This document shows, piece by piece, positions 15,165 through 24,280 of a stretch of DNA of 64,000 bases. The number at the start of each line of letters is the position of its first letter. The first letter of the stretch is position 1. This DNA is from 9FT-COMBO-48-23 sp963754385 (lineage in GTDB: Bacteria; Chloroflexota; Dehalococcoidia; GIF9; UBA5629). The position numbers were made by a program, and so were the translations under genes. The notes beneath the pieces are model-generated. The model made no database searches and was not told the origin of the DNA. It saw only the letters and a list, made by a program, of their open reading frames with translations. Where the stretch lies: NCBI GenBank assembly GCA_963754385.1, contig CAVWGE010000001.1:124001-188000 (forward strand), read 5' to 3'.

Positions 15165-15629
15165 CTAATTTAACTCTTGTAGTACCATTTTTACGCAAGC
15201 CGGAATTGCACTTTTAACCTCAGGCGTACATTCTTCGCTGAAGGTGCTTACATTTGACGCCTCGATGGCGAAGATAACGATTTCCTGGGGTAAGGGAAGG
15301 CCTAGTTTTTTGCCAAACTCAAGGGCGGTAGTAAAGTCAATACCGTGAGCTGATGCCGTGTGTAGGGCGGTATCAAACGCTTTTGGTTCTAGGCGGTAGA
15401 TCTGCCCTGCCTTTCCACCTACTGTTTGAATGGCATCAACGATGATAGCTCTATCATAGCCAACCAGCAGGTCTAAAAGGCTGAGACCAGCTACGCCGGT
15501 CTCCATAACTGTTATCTCTGGTCGGTCAATCCTGTTTTTGAGCTCGGCGGCAACGTAGATTCCCACTCCATCATCGCAAAGAAGAGAGTTGCCTAGCCCC
15601 AAAATCAGTGTTTTCGTCTTCCCATCCAC
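15165..15629 (-). CDS. [NiFe] hydrogenase maturation protease
   Basis: 154 residues, HycI/HoxW/FrcD family. Conserved features: LILGLGNSLLCDDGVGIYVA (nickel-binding acidic residue), METGVAGLSLLD, IIVDAIQTVG and SAHGIDFTTAL (metal-binding His). It trims the C-terminal extension of the hydrogenase large subunit after nickel insertion. It is the last gene of the leftward hydrogenase operon, 41 bp after mvhA, whose product keeps a cleavable tail. Confidence 0.9.
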   Translation of the reverse strand: MDGKTKTLILGLGNSLLCDDGVGIYVAAELKNRIDRPEITVMETGVAGLSLLDLLVGYDRAIIVDAIQTVGGKAGQIYRLEPKAFDTALHTASAHGIDFTTALEFGKKLGLPLPQEIVIFAIEASNVSTFSEECTPEVKSAIPACVKMVLQELN

Positions 15630-15670
15630 TTATGAGTGTGAACCTATTCCTAGCTGGATATGATTGTCGC

Positions 15671-17131
15671 CTAACGGCTCAGTTTTTCTACTACCTCACC
15701 TTTGCTGTTATAGATTACCACCTCCATTGGTGCCTGCCCCGGTAGGGTGTGGGTAGCACAGCCAAAGCACGGGTCATAGGGACGCCACGCCATCTCGATG
15801 CGGTTGAGCAACCCTTCGGTTATCTTTTTACCCGGTTTTATGAGAGCCTGAGCTGCTTTATTAACTGACATGCTGATGGCAGCAACATTATTGACTGTAG
15901 CCACGATTAGGTTAGCTTTCTTGATTATTCCTTTCTCGTCAGTAATATAATGATGCGTTAAAGTACCTCTGGGAGCTTCGACAATGGCGACACCCTCATC
16001 TGGCGTAGCTGTGGGGATGGTGCGAATATTAGAACTGGTGATCTCAGGGTCTTTGCTGAGTTCCAGTAATCTCTCGGCAGCGTAGAGGAGCTCAACAAGG
16101 CGTGCCCAGTGGGTCGCTAGAGTCTGATGGACGGGCTTTCCGCCTAATGTGGAGTAGAACCTCTCGTACTCTGCTTGGGCTAGAGGGGTTGCCATGCCAT
16201 CGGCAGCATTAAGTCGGGATAGTGGAGTTGCCCGGAAAACGCCGCTATCTTTGCCGTCGACAAAACCCTTCCAGCCGACCTTCTTGAGATAAGGGATTTT
16301 GACGTAAGTCCACGGTTCCACACGTTCGGCAACATGGTCGAGGTATTCTCGGGGTGCATATTTGGCAAATTCTTTACCATCGGGGTCAACCACTCGAACT
16401 TTGCCATCATAGAAGTTGACCCTGTTCTTTTCGTCAACCAGGCCCATGTAGTAGGTGTGGTGAGTATAAGCGTCACTGAGAACCATATCGAGGTACTCTT
16501 TGTTCTTGAGGACGATGTCATCAAAGACTTTCAGGGAGAGCTTAGCGAATTCCACTGAGTCCTTGGCTATTTGTTCGACTTCTTTCCTTTCATCTTCGTT
16601 AAGCCCTTTACTAACACCACCGGGCAAACCGAAGACGGGATGCACCGCTCTACCGCCAAGCATGTGAATGATACGATGATTCTGCATCCGGGTCTTGATT
16701 ACGGCTCCGCCTAATTCTAAGCCGACTTTGGCTATTACCCCAAGTATGTTACGTTCAGCTACGGGAGCTTCTGGTCCCATGACGAAGTCGGGGCCTGCTA
16801 GGATGTAGAAATGGGTGGTATGGTCGGTAACAAAGAAAGAGCTGTAAAAGAGTTCGCGGAGTTTTTTGGCTGGGCTTGGCGGGTCGATATGGAACAGGTC
16901 ATCAAGGCATTTTGTCGATGCGATGTGGTGAGCTTCGGGACACACCCCGCAGATTCTCTGCGTTATCTGGGGCATGTCCTCAGCCAATCGTCCTTCGGAG
17001 AATTTCTCAAAGCCTCTGAGCTCTGGCACCTGGAAATAGGAATTCTCCACCTCTCCGGCGTCATTTAGGAAAATCTCGATTTTGGCATGACCCTCCAGCC
17101 GGGTGATGGGGTCTATAGTTATTTTTTTCAT
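15671..17131 (-). CDS. mvhA: [NiFe] hydrogenase large subunit, group 3 (MvhA type)
   Basis: 486 residues; carries the Ni-Fe active site. N-terminal RLEGHAKIEIF, proximal motif RICGVCPEAHH and distal motif DPCFGCATH supply the four Cys ligands. After the final His are 25 residues (TLPGQAPMEVV to LSR), the extension removed by the protease encoded next. All ligands are Cys codons, so this is not a [NiFeSe] enzyme. Overlaps mvhG by 4 bp. With MvhG, MvhD and HdrABC it should form a cytoplasmic electron-bifurcating complex. Confidence 0.93.
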   Translation of the reverse strand: MKKITIDPITRLEGHAKIEIFLNDAGEVENSYFQVPELRGFEKFSEGRLAEDMPQITQRICGVCPEAHHIASTKCLDDLFHIDPPSPAKKLRELFYSSFFVTDHTTHFYILAGPDFVMGPEAPVAERNILGVIAKVGLELGGAVIKTRMQNHRIIHMLGGRAVHPVFGLPGGVSKGLNEDERKEVEQIAKDSVEFAKLSLKVFDDIVLKNKEYLDMVLSDAYTHHTYYMGLVDEKNRVNFYDGKVRVVDPDGKEFAKYAPREYLDHVAERVEPWTYVKIPYLKKVGWKGFVDGKDSGVFRATPLSRLNAADGMATPLAQAEYERFYSTLGGKPVHQTLATHWARLVELLYAAERLLELSKDPEITSSNIRTIPTATPDEGVAIVEAPRGTLTHHYITDEKGIIKKANLIVATVNNVAAISMSVNKAAQALIKPGKKITEGLLNRIEMAWRPYDPCFGCATHTLPGQAPMEVVIYNSKGEVVEKLSR

Positions 17132-18087
17132 TTTACTCTTGCCCTCCTTAGTAGCGAATCAGGTAGGCTGTAGCGATAGAAAGTACCCACTGGATCATGG
17201 ATACCATCGATAATTCTCTGGATTTCGTCAGGGTCGTTGGAGTCAATCACTGAAGCCACCCCGCTCAAGAAATGCGCCCCTTGGTCGATTACTCCATCTA
17301 CTGGTCCATAGCAGCCGGTGCAAGGCATATTAGCCTGTGGACATGGAGCCTCGCAGCCACCACGAGTGGCGATGCCAGCACATAGTAGCCCTTGCTCCAG
17401 AAGACATATTTCCGGCTCTGGGATGATCTCAAAAGTACGGTAAAACTTCTTGACCTTTTTCACATCTCTCTTCCGTGGGCAATCGTCACATACTGCTTTG
17501 GCATTGTGGGTAATCACTGTCCCTTTAGGCGGCAGTTTGCCTTCAATCAGAGCTTCTAAAGCTAGCCAGGTTGTCCTGGCTTCTGGTGGACAACCTGGGA
17601 TGATATAGTCCACATCCACTGTCTGGGCGAGAGTCCTGACTGTGTCATAGAATTCCGGGATGTTAAGTTCACCTTCAGGAACTTTGTATTTTGTTTGAGG
17701 AAATACTTTCTCTTTGTTGTCTGTTGATGGTGTTTCTAAGTAAACTCGGTCGAAGATCATTTGTCGGTTAAAAAGATTTGCTAGCCCGGGGATGCCACCT
17801 TCGTAGGCGCAGGCACCGTAGGCGATCAGTGCTTTGGACTTTTCTCGGAGCATCTTTGCCATGTGTTCCTGCTCTGAAGTTCTAATCGCTCCGTTGAATA
17901 GGCAGACATCTATGCTTTTCTCGGGCATGGCTTCAACGTCTTTATACTTGACGTCAATAGCTACCGGCCAGAAAACGATGTCGGCAACCTCGGCTAGCTT
18001 GAGGATTTTGTCGCCAATCTGAAGCTGAGCGATTTCACAACCACCGCAACTGGAAGCCCAGTATAGAGCCAATTTGAGTTTAGCCAT
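17128..18087 (-). CDS. mvhG: [NiFe] hydrogenase small subunit (MvhG type)
   Basis: 319 residues; carries Fe-S clusters from the active site to MvhD. SSCGGCE near residue 13 and IIPGCPPEARTTW hold proximal-cluster ligands. The C-terminal Cys-rich part (CDDCPRKRDVKK, CEAPCPQANMPCTGCYG) supplies the medial and distal clusters. No twin-arginine signal, so cytoplasmic, as expected for group 3. Overlaps mvhD by 8 bp. Confidence 0.93.
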   Translation of the reverse strand: MAKLKLALYWASSCGGCEIAQLQIGDKILKLAEVADIVFWPVAIDVKYKDVEAMPEKSIDVCLFNGAIRTSEQEHMAKMLREKSKALIAYGACAYEGGIPGLANLFNRQMIFDRVYLETPSTDNKEKVFPQTKYKVPEGELNIPEFYDTVRTLAQTVDVDYIIPGCPPEARTTWLALEALIEGKLPPKGTVITHNAKAVCDDCPRKRDVKKVKKFYRTFEIIPEPEICLLEQGLLCAGIATRGGCEAPCPQANMPCTGCYGPVDGVIDQGAHFLSGVASVIDSNDPDEIQRIIDGIHDPVGTFYRYSLPDSLLRRARVK

Positions 18088-18505
18088 GTTTTGCCTCCTT
18101 GGAGTTATTCTTAAAGGGGCCCAGGGCTCTAACTTTAGCCGTCATATCGTCAACCACGGAGACGAAACGGTCACCTTCGGAAGCTGATACCCAATCGAGG
18201 CGTACTCGCTCCTCCTCGATGCCCATTTGAGCCAGCATTTTCTTGAGCAATGGCATGCGTCGCATTGTCTTATAGTTGCCCTCGGAATAGTGGCAATCAC
18301 CGGGATGACAGCCCAAGACCAAAACGCCATCAGCTCCCAGCTCAAACGCTTTGGCGATAAAGGTTGGTTCTACCCGACCACTGCACATCACCCTGATGAT
18401 GCGGACGTTAGGGGAGCATTTCATTCTGGCAGTGCCAGCTAAATCGGCGCCTCGATAGGAACACCAGTTACAACAGAAGCCAACGATTCTTGGTTCGAAG
18501 TTCAT
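18080..18505 (-). CDS. mvhD: MvhD, Cys-containing copy
   Basis: 141 residues; small [2Fe-2S] protein passing electrons from hydrogenase to HdrA. Conserved Cys in GFCCNWCSYRGADLAGT, IRVMCSGRV and LVLGCHPGDCHY. Cys66 (codon TGT) is the position replaced by UGA in the second copy at 21905-22312. The ATG overlaps the hdrA stop (ATGA). It sits directly between hdrA and mvhG, the standard order. Confidence 0.93.
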   Translation of the reverse strand: MNFEPRIVGFCCNWCSYRGADLAGTARMKCSPNVRIIRVMCSGRVEPTFIAKAFELGADGVLVLGCHPGDCHYSEGNYKTMRRMPLLKKMLAQMGIEEERVRLDWVSASEGDRFVSVVDDMTAKVRALGPFKNNSKEAKHG

Positions 18506-20493
18506 ACTAATACCCCCTCGATTTCTGCCATAATTTCTTCGGTAGTAAAATGCTTATGTGTAATAGCTGCACTAGGGCAGGCGGCGACACAAGTGCCACA
18601 ACCTTTACACAGGGCCTCATTGATTCGGGACACCTCTTCTTCCTCAATGAATGAGATAGCGTTGTAAGGGCAAAGGAGGTTGCAAATTCGGCAGCCAGAG
18701 CACTTCTCTTCATCGATGACTGCGACGGTTGCCTCTAGCTCAACCTTGCCTTTGCTAATTAAGGCTAAAATGCGGGTGGCTGCGGCTGAGGCTTGGGCTA
18801 CAGTATCAGGTATGTCTTTAGGCCCCTGACAACAACCGGCGATGAAGACACCCTCAGTCATAGTTGCTACCGGGTCAAGCTTAGGATGTCGCTCTATAAA
18901 GAAGCCATCAGCGCCTTGACTGATGCTGAATTTCTGAGCAACATTCTTGGCATCAGCGCGAGCTTCCAGGGCTATGCACAGGATAACCATGTCAACCGGG
19001 ACCCGTACGATGGTTCCTAGCAGAGTATCCTCACCAACGACAATCAGCTTTCCTTTCTCCTCTTCACTTATCGCCCTATCCGTAACCTCGGCTGGCTTTC
19101 CTCGTATGAAGGTAACTCCTTCGTCAGATAGCCGCTTATAGAATTCTTCATATCCTTTACCGAAGCAGCGCATATCTATATACATCTGGTAAACATCGGC
19201 TTTTGTTTTTTCCTTTATGAGGTGAGAATATTTGAGGGCGTACATGCAACAGACGCGTGAGCAATATGCATGATAATTTTCGTCTCGACTGCCCACACAG
19301 TGTATGATAGCTATGCCCTTCGGCTCAGAACCGTCTTTGAGAACGATTTTGCCACTGGTAGGGCCTACGGAATTGCAGATTCTCTCGAATTCAAGACCGG
19401 TGACAACATTAGGTAATTTACCATAACCATACTTGATGATGGGGGTGGGGTCGAACGGGTCATAGCCGGTGGTTATGATTATGTTGCCTACATCTATCTC
19501 GACAATTTTATCTTGCTGCTCGAAGTCGATAGCTTCTCTCTCGCAGAACTTTTCGCAGGCACGGCATTTGCCTTTGAGGAAATAGGCACAGCTCTCCTTG
19601 TCTATAACGGGAATATTAGGTACTGCTTGTGCGAACGGGGTGTAGATAGCTTTTCGCTGGCTCAATCCGAGGTCGAACTCGCTGTCTGCTTTCCAGGGAC
19701 ATTTCTCCATGCAGACACCGCAGCCATTGCATTTAGATTCGTCCACAAATCTAGCCTTTTTACGAATCTTGGCTTTGAAGTTGCCGATGAAACCAGCAAT
19801 TTCTTCCACTTCACTGTAGGTCATCAATTCGATGTTGGGATGAGAGCCTGCAGAGGTCATCTTAGGTGTAAGGATACAGGCAGAGCAGTCTAAAGTGGGG
19901 AAGGTCTTGTCGAACTGAATCATGTGTCCGCCGATGCTTGGGTCTTTCTCCACCAGATAAACTTTGTGTCCGGCATTGGCGATTTCTAATGCCGCTTGAA
20001 TTCCAGCAATACCGCCGCCAACTATTAGAGTATTTGGATTGACCGGAACCTCTCTTACCTCCAAAGGCTGATGATAAAAGATGCGCTTTACTGCAGCACT
20101 TACCAGAGCTTTGGCTTTCTCTGTAGCTTCTCCGTGGTCTTCGGTTGTCCAGGAGCAGTGTTCTCTGATGTTTGCCATTTCGAAGAGGTAAGGGTTGACG
20201 CCGGCTTCTTGAACGGCGTGGCGGAAGGTGGGCTCGTGCAGCAGTGGAGAACAGGAGGCAACGACGACCCGGTTGAGCCCTAGCTGCTTGATGTCATCCT
20301 TAATCATGCTCTGGCCCGGGTCAGAGCACATGAACTTGTATTCACGGGCAATTGCTACCGCCGGCAGTCCTTTAGCAAACTCAACTACCTGCAGTACATC
20401 AACGGTACCGGCGATATTAGACCCGCAGTGGCAAACATATACACCTATCTTTGGCTCCGTGCTTTTCTTCTTTGCTACTTTTTTTTCTGCCAT
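18502..20493 (-). CDS. hdrA: heterodisulfide reductase subunit A, Cys-containing copy
   Basis: 663 residues; the FAD-containing bifurcating core. An N-terminal Fe-S domain (VYVCHCGSNIAGTVD) is followed by the FAD-binding fold (LIVGGGIAGIQAALE), TLDCSACILTPKM with the conserved Cys encoded TGT, ferredoxin motifs (CNGCGVCMEKCPWKA, CAYFLKGKCRACEKFC), and two C-terminal 4Fe-4S motifs (CSGCRICNLLCPYNAI, CKGCGTCVAACPSAAI). A Lys-rich N-terminal extension (MAEKKVAKKKSTEP) distinguishes it from the second copy. One-base overlap with the upstream hdrD-like gene, 4 bp with mvhD. Confidence 0.95.
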   Translation of the reverse strand: MAEKKVAKKKSTEPKIGVYVCHCGSNIAGTVDVLQVVEFAKGLPAVAIAREYKFMCSDPGQSMIKDDIKQLGLNRVVVASCSPLLHEPTFRHAVQEAGVNPYLFEMANIREHCSWTTEDHGEATEKAKALVSAAVKRIFYHQPLEVREVPVNPNTLIVGGGIAGIQAALEIANAGHKVYLVEKDPSIGGHMIQFDKTFPTLDCSACILTPKMTSAGSHPNIELMTYSEVEEIAGFIGNFKAKIRKKARFVDESKCNGCGVCMEKCPWKADSEFDLGLSQRKAIYTPFAQAVPNIPVIDKESCAYFLKGKCRACEKFCEREAIDFEQQDKIVEIDVGNIIITTGYDPFDPTPIIKYGYGKLPNVVTGLEFERICNSVGPTSGKIVLKDGSEPKGIAIIHCVGSRDENYHAYCSRVCCMYALKYSHLIKEKTKADVYQMYIDMRCFGKGYEEFYKRLSDEGVTFIRGKPAEVTDRAISEEEKGKLIVVGEDTLLGTIVRVPVDMVILCIALEARADAKNVAQKFSISQGADGFFIERHPKLDPVATMTEGVFIAGCCQGPKDIPDTVAQASAAATRILALISKGKVELEATVAVIDEEKCSGCRICNLLCPYNAISFIEEEEVSRINEALCKGCGTCVAACPSAAITHKHFTTEEIMAEIEGVLV

Positions 20494-21641
20494 TATAATG
20501 CCTCCACAACGAGTTCTGATATGTCTTTAACTTCTAGAACGTTAGCCTTGTCCATAGATATCACAGCATCGTTGAAATTAGCCATGCAATAAGGGCAGCT
20601 GATAGCAAGTGTATTGGCTCCCACCTCGAATACCTGCTCAAGTCTAAGCTCAGAAAGCCTTTCGCCCTTTTTAGTTTCCATCCACAACCTCCCAGCGCAA
20701 CCCCCGCAACAGAGGGCATATTCACGAATTTCCCGCATCTCGACGAACTCCAAACCGGGGATACTGTTCAATATCTGACGGTGCTCATCGTATATGTTTT
20801 GGTAGCGGCCCAAACAGCAGGAGTCGTGATAGGTGACCTTCTTATTTAATTCCTTAGTCAGCTTTAGCCTGCCATCTTTGATGAGTTGGGCTACATACTG
20901 GGAAAAGTGGATTACCTCGTAATTGGCTCCCAGCTCGGGGTATTCGTCCTTGAAAGTGTGATAGCAGTGGGGAGATGTGACAAGTATTTTCTTGACGCCG
21001 AGCTCAGCGAAAATATCAATGTTGGTCTTGGCTAATCGTTGGAACAGGCTTTCCGCGCCTGCCTTGCGTATGCTCTCGCCGCAGCAGACAACGTTGTTAT
21101 CAGGTATACCGAAATCCACGTTGGCTTTTTGCAGGATGTTCGCCGTTGCTATGGCAGTTTTCTTAGTGGGAGGATCATATGTCTGGTAGCAGCATGGAAA
21201 ATACAGTATCTCGGTGCCTTTGGTGAATGTCTTGACACCGAGGTCTTTGGCCCAATCCATTCGCCTTTCCGGCGGTTCTCCCAGCGGATTACCTACGGCG
21301 GAGATATTCTTCTCTGAGATCCGTAGTGAGTGAGGTACTATGCCAGCGCCGACTTCCATGATAACGCGGCGTAAGGCTCGCATTATGAAAGGTATCTCTA
21401 CATCGCGGGGGCAGCGGTCAACACAGGCTTTGCAGCCAACACATCTCCACAACTCTTCGTCCTCAAAGTCAACCACGCCGAGTTGACTTTTATGAATTAG
21501 CTTGCGCAGTGAGAAACTCACTAACTTGTTCCAGGGGCAAACGCCGGTGCATAGACCACATTGATAACATAATTCGAGGGGATTGCCACCCCCTTCCAAA
21601 ATGATGTCAGTAGTCTCTTTCATCGGGGTTGCAATTTCCAT
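20493..21641 (-). CDS. HdrD-like (fused HdrC-HdrB) iron-sulfur protein
   Basis: 382 residues from ATG 21641, chosen for its GGAAGG site over an upstream frame extension. The first 110 residues have two 4Fe-4S motifs (CYQCGLCTGVCPW, CVGCKACVDRCPRD) as in HdrC. The rest has two CCG domains as in HdrB (CCYQTYDPP...NNVVCCGES, DSCCLGRYQN...ALCCGGCAG...SCPYCMANF). The fusion corresponds to HdrD-like proteins of bacterial Hdr clusters. It should be the disulfide-reducing or other electron-output module for hdrA at 18502-20493. Confidence 0.9.
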   Translation of the reverse strand: MEIATPMKETTDIILEGGGNPLELCYQCGLCTGVCPWNKLVSFSLRKLIHKSQLGVVDFEDEELWRCVGCKACVDRCPRDVEIPFIMRALRRVIMEVGAGIVPHSLRISEKNISAVGNPLGEPPERRMDWAKDLGVKTFTKGTEILYFPCCYQTYDPPTKKTAIATANILQKANVDFGIPDNNVVCCGESIRKAGAESLFQRLAKTNIDIFAELGVKKILVTSPHCYHTFKDEYPELGANYEVIHFSQYVAQLIKDGRLKLTKELNKKVTYHDSCCLGRYQNIYDEHRQILNSIPGLEFVEMREIREYALCCGGCAGRLWMETKKGERLSELRLEQVFEVGANTLAISCPYCMANFNDAVISMDKANVLEVKDISELVVEAL

Positions 21642-21904
21642 GATTAGCCCTTCCTTTCCTCTTGGTTTTAGGCAAACCGCAGTATAATACAACAAATCGG
21701 ATAATCTCTGCAAGTGCGAGCACGAGGTTTTTGCCTGTTTCAGACAAAAACCTCAGGTAGTTTTACGCATGTTTTTAAAGGAGACGCTTTTGCGTCCGCT
21801 CTTTTGTCATTGTGAGCGAAGCAGTGCCAAATTATATGAAGCTGGAATCTCGGGCAAGAAGCGACATTGTTTGAAATTGGAGTACTGCTGGGTGATAGTT
21901 AAAA
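21642..21904. promoter_or_regulatory. intergenic region splitting the Hdr/Mvh locus, with long hairpin
   Basis: 263 bp between the selenoprotein mvhD stop and the hdrD-like start. At 21724-21754 is an inverted repeat: on the minus strand GAGGTTTTTGTCTG / CAGGCAAAAACCTC around a 3-base loop, 14 pairs with one G-U. No T run follows on the minus strand, so it may be an attenuator, a processing site or an mRNA-stability hairpin. From about 21810 there is a CATTGTGAGCGAAGCAG element that looks like the dispersed repeat also seen at 32895-32990. Confidence 0.45.
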
Positions 21905-22312
21905 TCAGCTATTATGGCCAAAAGGTCCAAGCGCTCTTACTTGTTCTGTCATCTCATCTACTATGGAAGCAAAGCGGTCGCCTTCTGAGGCTGAGACCCA
22001 GTCTAGCCTTACTCGTCCCTCCTCGATACCAAGCTGAGTTAACATTTTCTTGAGCAAGGGTATTCTGCGGGCTTCCTTTACATTACCTTCCAGGTAATGA
22101 CATTCACCGGGGTGTCAGCCGCAGACGAGCACACCGTCTGCCCCCAGTTGAAAAGCCTTGAGGATAAAGGTGGGCTCTACACGGCCGCTGCACATGACCC
22201 TGATTACGCGCACATTGGGTGCGTATTTTCTTCGAGATGTACCTGCCAGATCAGCCGCAGCGTAGGAACACCAGTTGCATAAGAATCCGACTATCTTTGG
22301 CTCGTAGCTCAT
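21905..22312 (-). CDS. mvhD: MvhD, predicted selenoprotein copy (UGA = Sec66)
   Basis: Read through UGA, the gene gives 135 residues collinear with the Cys copy: GFLCNWCSYAAADLAGTSRR, IRVMCSGRVEPTFI, LVCG-U-HPGECHY, then LLKKMLTQLGIEEGRVRLDW and a natural stop TGA at 21905-21907. The in-frame TGA at 22115-22117 replaces exactly Cys66 of the paralogue. Homology is uniform on both sides with no frame change, which argues against decay. The ATG overlaps the hdrA stop (ATGA). Sec would give faster redox chemistry in the electron path from hydrogenase to HdrA. Selenoprotein forms of this subunit are known in methanogens (VhuD). Confidence 0.88.
22081..22117 (-). promoter_or_regulatory. UGA codon and putative bacterial SECIS element in mvhD
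   Basis: After UGA (22115-22117) there are 15 nt, then a perfect 8-bp stem CATTACCT / AGGTAATG closed by the triloop GGA (22081-22099). The loop starts 23 nt after UGA and begins with GG, matching the bacterial SECIS rule (small apical loop with an early G, about 16-37 nt from UGA). The corresponding place in the Cys paralogue lacks the stem. Confidence 0.8.
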
Positions 22313-24270
22313 ACTAGCACTCCTTCTAGTTGTGCCATAATTTGCTCAGTGGTGAAATGCCTGCTGATGATAGCCCCGCTGGGGCAAGCGGCAGCGCAGG
22401 TGCCACAGCCTTTGCATAGGGCTTCGTTGATAACAGACGCCTTTCTCTCCTCGTTAAAGGAAATGGCATTATATGGACACAGTGCGATGCAAGTCTTACA
22501 TCCAGAGCAAAACTCCTCTTCGATAATTGCTATAGCTGCCTCAATCTCAACGCTGCCCTTGCTTATCATGGCCATGACCCGGGCTGCGGCTGCTGAGGCT
22601 TGGGCTACTGTGTCGGGAATGTCCTTTGGTCCCTGGCAGCAGCCAGCAACGAAAACTCCATCTGTAGTGGTAGCCACCGGGTCAAGCTTCGGATGCTTTT
22701 CCATGAAGAAGCCATCTCTGCTCCTGCTGATAGAGAATAGCTTAGCCATCTCGCCAGCATCAGCTCGGGGCTCCAATGCATTGCTCAGAATAACCATGTC
22801 AACGGGAAGACGCCGTTGCCGACTGATTAAGGTGTCCTCACAGAGAACTACGAGCCTTCCTTTCTCTTCAGGAATTTCAGCTATATCTGTGACTTCTCCG
22901 GCACGACCCCGGATGAAGTTTATCCCTTCTTCCTGAAGCCGGTTGTAGAATTCTTCGTAGCCCTTGCCAAAACAACGGAGGTCGATATACAGGTCATAGA
23001 TCTCAGCATCGGGTATTTTCTCCCTTATTAGATGGGCGAACTTGAGTGAATACATGCAGCAGACGCGCGAGCAGTACTCGTGATAGTTGAGGTCACGGCT
23101 GCCAATGCAGTGTAAGATAGCTAGGCTTCGTGGCTCTGAGTCGTCTTTGAGCACTATTTTACCGCCAGTTGGGCCCGAGGCGCTGCTCATTCTCTCGAAT
23201 TGAAAGCCAGTAATGACATTGTCATATCTCCCGTAACCGAATTGTGACATTGGGGTAGGGTCGAAGGAATCGAAACCAGTAGTGACTATAATACAGCCGA
23301 CATCCAAATCAACTATCTTCTCTGCCTGTTCGAAGTCGATTGCCTGGGCTTCACAGAACTTTTCGCAGGCTCGACATTTACCTTTGAGGAAATAGGTGCA
23401 ACGCTCCCGGTCAATGACCGGAATGTTTGGCACCGCCTGGGGGAAAGGTGTATAGATAACCTTTCTTTTGCCGATGCCGAAGTCGAATTCGCTATCTGCC
23501 TTCATTGGACATTTATCTTGACAGGTGCCACATCCAGTACATTTGCTTTCATCCACATAGCGAGGCTTCTTTCTTATTTTGACCTTGAAATTGCCCACGT
23601 AGCCTGAGACTTCCATAACCTCACTATAAGTCAGGAGCTCTATGCTTTCGTGTGACCTCACCGAGGCCATCTTCGGTGTCAGTATTCAGGCGGAGCAGTC
23701 TAAGGTGGGGAAGGTCTTATCGAGCTGGGCCATGTGACCGCCTATAGAGGGTTCCCGTTCCACAAGGTAAACCTTGTGACCAGAACCGGCAATCTCAAGT
23801 GCTGCCTGTATGCCAGCGATGCCTCCACCGACCACCAGGCTGTTTGGGTTGACCGGTACTTCCTTGGTTTCCAGTGGTACGTGATGTAAAACGCGCCGTA
23901 CTGCAGCGTTGACCAGTGCCCTGGCTTTCTCAGTTGCCTTCCCACCATCTTCATGTACCCAGGAGCAGTGCTCCCGAATATTGGCCATCTCGAATAGGTA
24001 CGGGTTTAGACCGGCGCTAGCTACAGTTCGCCTGAAGGTTTGTTCGTGTAATCTTGGGGAGCAGGAGGCCACGACAACGCGGTTAAGCCCTAGTTCTTTG
24101 ATGTCGTTCTTTATCAATTCTTGGCCCGGGTCGGAACAAACGAATTTATAATCGCGGGCTATAGCTACCGATGGCAGACCTTTAGCGAACTCAGTTATTT
24201 TCTCGACATCAACCGTACTAGCGATGTTGGCGCCGCAGTGGCAGATATAGACACCTATTTTCGGCTCCAT
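22309..24270 (-). CDS. hdrA: heterodisulfide reductase subunit A, predicted selenoprotein copy (UGA = Sec195)
   Basis: Read through UGA, 653 residues collinear with the Cys copy. Residues 1-194: VYICHCGANIASTVD, LVVGGGIAGIQAALE, TLDCSA; then U195; then ILTPKM and the Fe-S region (CTGCGTCQDKCPMKA, CTYFLKGKCRACEKFC, CSGCKTCIALCPYNAI, CKGCGTCAAACPSGAI). The TGA at 23686-23688 replaces the Cys codon TGT of the paralogue in CSACILTPKM. HdrA selenoproteins with Sec are established in methanogens and some bacteria. The start at 24270 has AAGGAGG. Preceded by hdrB (10 bp gap), overlapping mvhD by 4 bp. An automatic caller would split it at 23686. Confidence 0.9.
23654..23688 (-). promoter_or_regulatory. 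UGA codon and putative bacterial SECIS element in hdrA
   Basis: After UGA (23686-23688) come 17 nt, then a 6-bp stem GGCCTC / GAGGTC (one G-U) with triloop GGT (23654-23668). The loop begins 23 nt after UGA, the same distance as in the mvhD element, and again starts GG. An alternative overlapping stem CACCGA / TCGGTG with an 8-nt loop is possible but its loop would be only 13 nt away. Confidence 0.75.
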
Positions 24271-24280
24271 TCGGACCTCC

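Noticed and set aside
23671..23688. HdrA frame break as a pseudogene
   Set aside because: One UGA at a conserved Cys, no other damage in 653 codons, SECIS-like hairpin, and a second UGA of the same kind in the next gene make Sec far more likely.
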